The translations under genes and the position numbers were made by a program. Below the pieces are notes generated by a model, which did not search any database, had not been told where the DNA came from, and was given only the letters and a program-made list of their open reading frames with translations. A stretch of 7,049 nucleotides of DNA from Desulfuromonadales bacterium (lineage in GTDB: Bacteria > Desulfobacterota > Desulfuromonadia > Desulfuromonadales > UBA2294), in assembly GCA_030591795.1 (NCBI GenBank), contig JAUVAJ010000092.1, positions 1 to 7,049 on the forward strand. Reading direction: 5' to 3'. Position 1 is the stretch's first letter, and every line of letters starts with the position of its first letter. This document shows positions 6,304 to 7,049 of the stretch, piece after piece.

Positions 6304-6349
6304 CTGTTGAGTTTCCATAAAGGACTGAAACGGCACTCATTCTCTTCGG
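6291..6349 (-). promoter_or_regulatory. Predicted antiterminator pairing between aptamer 3' end and terminator 5' arm
   Basis: CCGAAG (6349-6344), which includes the aptamer's ligand-contacting C and its 3' closing strand, is complementary to CTTCGG (6296-6291) at the top of the terminator. Continuing outward, GAGTGC (6338-6333) pairs with GCGCTC (6304-6299) with one G-U, separated by a 5x2 internal loop. The twelve pairs use most of the terminator's 5' arm and cannot coexist with the closed aptamer. Between the partners, GTTTC/GAAAC can form a small hairpin that brings them together. This pairing is my reading by eye, without energy calculation. Confidence 0.55.
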
Positions 6350-6437
6350 CAGCCCGGCCACCCGCTTTCGCATAAGCTTCAGCGCGTCCGTGACTTTGCG
6401 TCCCCGGGTTGCCCCGGGTTTGCTCTTATCGGAGAAT
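6339..6437 (-). promoter_or_regulatory. Cyclic di-GMP-I (GEMM-I) riboswitch aptamer
   Basis: The leader RNA has the GEMM-I core in order. GCAAACC (6423-6417) is followed by the P2 hairpin CCCGGG-GCAA-CCCGGG (6418-6403) with a GNRA tetraloop, then GACGCAAAG (6402-6394). A P3 arm (about 6391-6359) comes next, then GGCCGGGCTGCCG (6359-6347). Spacing from GCAAACC through GACGCAAAG equals that of the Vibrio Vc2 aptamer. By that alignment the three ligand-contacting positions are present: G20 is at 6423, the intercalating A47 at 6396 and C92 at 6349. G at position 20 points to c-di-GMP rather than the A20 type linked to cGAMP in Geobacter relatives. ATTCTC (6437-6432) and GAGAAT (6344-6339) can close the base. 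It controls the fimbrial operon through the terminator that follows. Confidence 0.93.
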
Positions 6438-6468
6438 CGAGTTGATTCTGGTATTGATGGAATAATAG

Positions 6469-6485
6469 AGCAAAAGGTAAGCCAA
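6469..6485 (-). promoter_or_regulatory. Sigma-54 (RpoN) type -24/-12 promoter of the fimbrial operon
   Basis: TTGGCTTACCTTTTGCT on the minus strand has the invariant GG (6483-6482) and GC (6471-6470) exactly 10 bp apart, with TTGGC and TTGCT matching the flanking consensus. The middle bases CACG are not matched. The predicted start is near A6458, about 20 nt before the riboswitch aptamer, so the RNA would contain the whole aptamer. No good sigma-70 pair was seen between here and the aptamer. Such promoters need an ATP-driven activator bound upstream. Confidence 0.68.
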
Positions 6486-6584
6486 CTATCCATGCAATAC
6501 GGTTTACGTATAATAAGTCATTGAAATAACAGCGATAATAATGAAGGAAACTATTACTATGCCGGTCGTCTTTGGTGTGAAAAG

Positions 6585-6598
6585 TGTCGTTAATGACA
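6585..6598. promoter_or_regulatory. Inverted repeat A, candidate activator site
   Basis: TGTCGTTAATGACA is a 14 bp near-perfect palindrome (12 of 14 positions symmetric). It lies about 127-140 bp upstream of the predicted start of the sigma-54-like promoter, within normal range for an enhancer-binding protein. Which protein would bind is unknown. Confidence 0.4.
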
Positions 6599-6624
6599 AT
6601 TTGTGCGCAATATATGTGACAAAT
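6599..6624. repeat. Inverted repeat ATTTGT-N14-ACAAAT
   Basis: ATTTGT (6599-6604) and ACAAAT (6619-6624) are exact inverted copies with a 14 bp spacer. The spacer holds the small palindrome TGCGCA and a further TGTGACA. It directly abuts inverted repeat A. The composition is AT-rich, so chance is a real possibility. Confidence 0.25.
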
Positions 6625-6648
6625 AATGGCACATAGTGGAGCATGGAC

Positions 6649-6666
6649 TGACACACAATTGTGTCA
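6649..6666. promoter_or_regulatory. Inverted repeat B, candidate activator site
   Basis: TGACAC-ACAATT-GTGTCA is an exact 6 bp inverted repeat with a 6 bp spacer. It encloses the perfect 12 bp palindrome ACACAATTGTGT (6653-6664). It is about 191-208 bp upstream of the predicted transcription start, and its centre is about 66 bp (about six helical turns) from inverted repeat A. Both share GACA/TGTC half-sites with a 6 bp spacer, though in opposite orientation. Confidence 0.42.
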
Positions 6667-6688
6667 ACAAGATAAGGCTCTGACAACG

Positions 6689-6723
6689 CAAACGGGGGAT
6701 GACTAGCTGCCATCCCCCGTTTG
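6689..6723 (-). terminator. Intrinsic terminator of the isomerase gene, possibly bidirectional
   Basis: CAAACGGGGGATG (6689-6701) and CATCCCCCGTTTG (6711-6723) pair perfectly over 13 bp around a 9 nt loop. The hairpin lies 20 bp after the stop of the minus-strand isomerase gene. The T residues belong to the stem (AAAC/GTTT), so the hairpin is symmetric and could work in both directions. It insulates the fimbrial promoter region from upstream transcription. Confidence 0.85.
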
Positions 6724-6743
6724 AATCTACACAGATGTACTGG

Positions 6744-7049
6744 TTAAGTGATTTTCATCAACTCCAGCTCAAAGGTCAGATCCTGACCGGCGAGGGGATG
6801 ATTGGCGTCGAGGGTGATCTGGTCGCCATCAATGGCTGTGATGGTGACAATCATCTCCTGGCCATCCGGGGTGTCGATCTGAAACTGCTGGCCGACTTCA
6901 GGGGTCATGTCTTCGGCGAACTGAGTTCGTTCAACCTGAAACACCATCTCGTCGTTCGGTGTACCATATGCTTCTTCAGCCGGGATGGTTTCGGTTTTCA
7001 CGTCACCGAGGGTCATGCCGGGGATCGCTTCGTCAAAGCCCTTGATCAA
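6744..7049 (-). CDS. Partial SlyD-like FKBP-type peptidyl-prolyl cis-trans isomerase (C-terminal 101 residues)
   Basis: The frame is open through the right edge, so the N-terminus with the first FKBP strands is missing. The TTG at the edge is an internal Leu codon, not a start. The visible part follows the SlyD/SlpA family layout. LIKGFDEAIPGMTLGDVKTETIPAEEAYG is the FKBP active-site region with its PGM and AYG turns. An inserted flap follows (VERTQFAEDMTPEVGQQFQI, IDTPDGQEMIVTITAI), then DANHPLAGQDLTFELELMKI closing the FKBP domain; NHPLAG is the family signature. There is no His-rich metal-binding tail as in E. coli SlyD; the chain stops after MKIT. The protein assists folding by isomerising Xaa-Pro bonds, probably in the cytoplasm, though the N-terminus is not visible. 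It ends at its own terminator and is unlikely to be part of the fimbrial operon. Confidence 0.9.
   Translation of the reverse strand: MIKGFDEAIPGMTLGDVKTETIPAEEAYGTPNDEMVFQVERTQFAEDMTPEVGQQFQIDTPDGQEMIVTITAIDGDQITLDANHPLAGQDLTFELELMKIT

Larger units (their letters stand above)
6486..6688. other. Intergenic region upstream of the fimbrial promoter
   Basis: This AT-rich ~200 bp lies between the sigma-54-like promoter and the terminator of the isomerase gene. I see no gene: the short minus-strand frames here have no start signal or recognisable composition. It contains inverted repeats with TGTC/GACA half-sites (listed separately), placed where activators of sigma-54 promoters normally bind. 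Confidence 0.5.

Noticed and set aside
6339..6437. cGAMP-sensing GEMM-Ib variant
   Set aside because: The base at position 20 is G rather than A, so c-di-GMP is favoured, although binding was not tested.
6179..6493. N-terminal extension of subunit 1 back to 6493
   Set aside because: This stretch is the riboswitch, terminator and 5'-UTR. The signal peptide and a strong Shine-Dalgarno sequence place the start at 6178.
1..7049. CRISPR arrays, tRNA or rRNA genes, transposase genes, dif or att sites next to the recombinase
   Set aside because: No regularly spaced direct repeats, cloverleaf or rRNA-like sequence, transposase motif or dif-like 28-mer was seen. The recombinase looks like housekeeping XerC rather than an element integrase.

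Overview
The window is bacterial DNA of roughly even base composition. A XerC-type recombinase, a GEMM-I (c-di-GMP-I) riboswitch behind a sigma-54-type promoter, and a spore-coat-U (SCPU) chaperone-usher operon together suggest a deltaproteobacterium of the Geobacter/Desulfuromonas/Pelobacter kind. That placement is an inference from gene and RNA content; the window has no rRNA or other marker gene.

Layout. Positions 1-204 (minus) hold the N-terminal 68 codons of a small membrane-anchored protein that runs off the left edge. A short divergent gap (205-344) leads to xerC (345-1241, plus). Its last codon and stop lie inside the left arm of a ~119 bp imperfect palindromic element (1236-1354), which resembles dispersed intergenic repeats of proteobacteria. 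From 1471 to about 6485 everything is on the minus strand and forms one transcription unit. In transcription order it holds a sigma-54-like promoter (6469-6485), a GEMM-I riboswitch (6339-6437), an intrinsic terminator (6263-6303), a 5'-UTR hairpin (6204-6221), SCPU subunit 1 (5747-6178), an intercistronic hairpin (5706-5738), SCPU subunit 2 (5196-5678), a PapD-like chaperone (4393-5130), an outer-membrane usher (1923-4373) and SCPU subunit 3 (1471-1920). Upstream of the promoter lie inverted repeats that could bind an enhancer-binding activator, then a strong terminator (6689-6723) for a SlyD-like FKBP peptidyl-prolyl isomerase cut by the right edge (6744-7049).

How it works together. The operon has the archaic (sigma-class, Csu/Mcu-like) chaperone-usher layout: secreted SCPU subunits, a periplasmic chaperone that folds and caps them, and an outer-membrane usher that assembles them on the surface. 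Subunits 1 and 2 have N-terminal donor-strand extensions before the first cysteine. Subunit 3 has almost none, so it is the natural candidate for the tip.

The most interesting part is the control region. A sigma-54 promoter (needing an activator ATPase) appears to feed a c-di-GMP riboswitch whose 3' end can pair with the 5' arm of the following terminator. Read literally, this antiterminator/terminator arrangement predicts that c-di-GMP switches the operon OFF, the opposite of the usual link between high c-di-GMP and adhesion. All of this is read from sequence and is untested.
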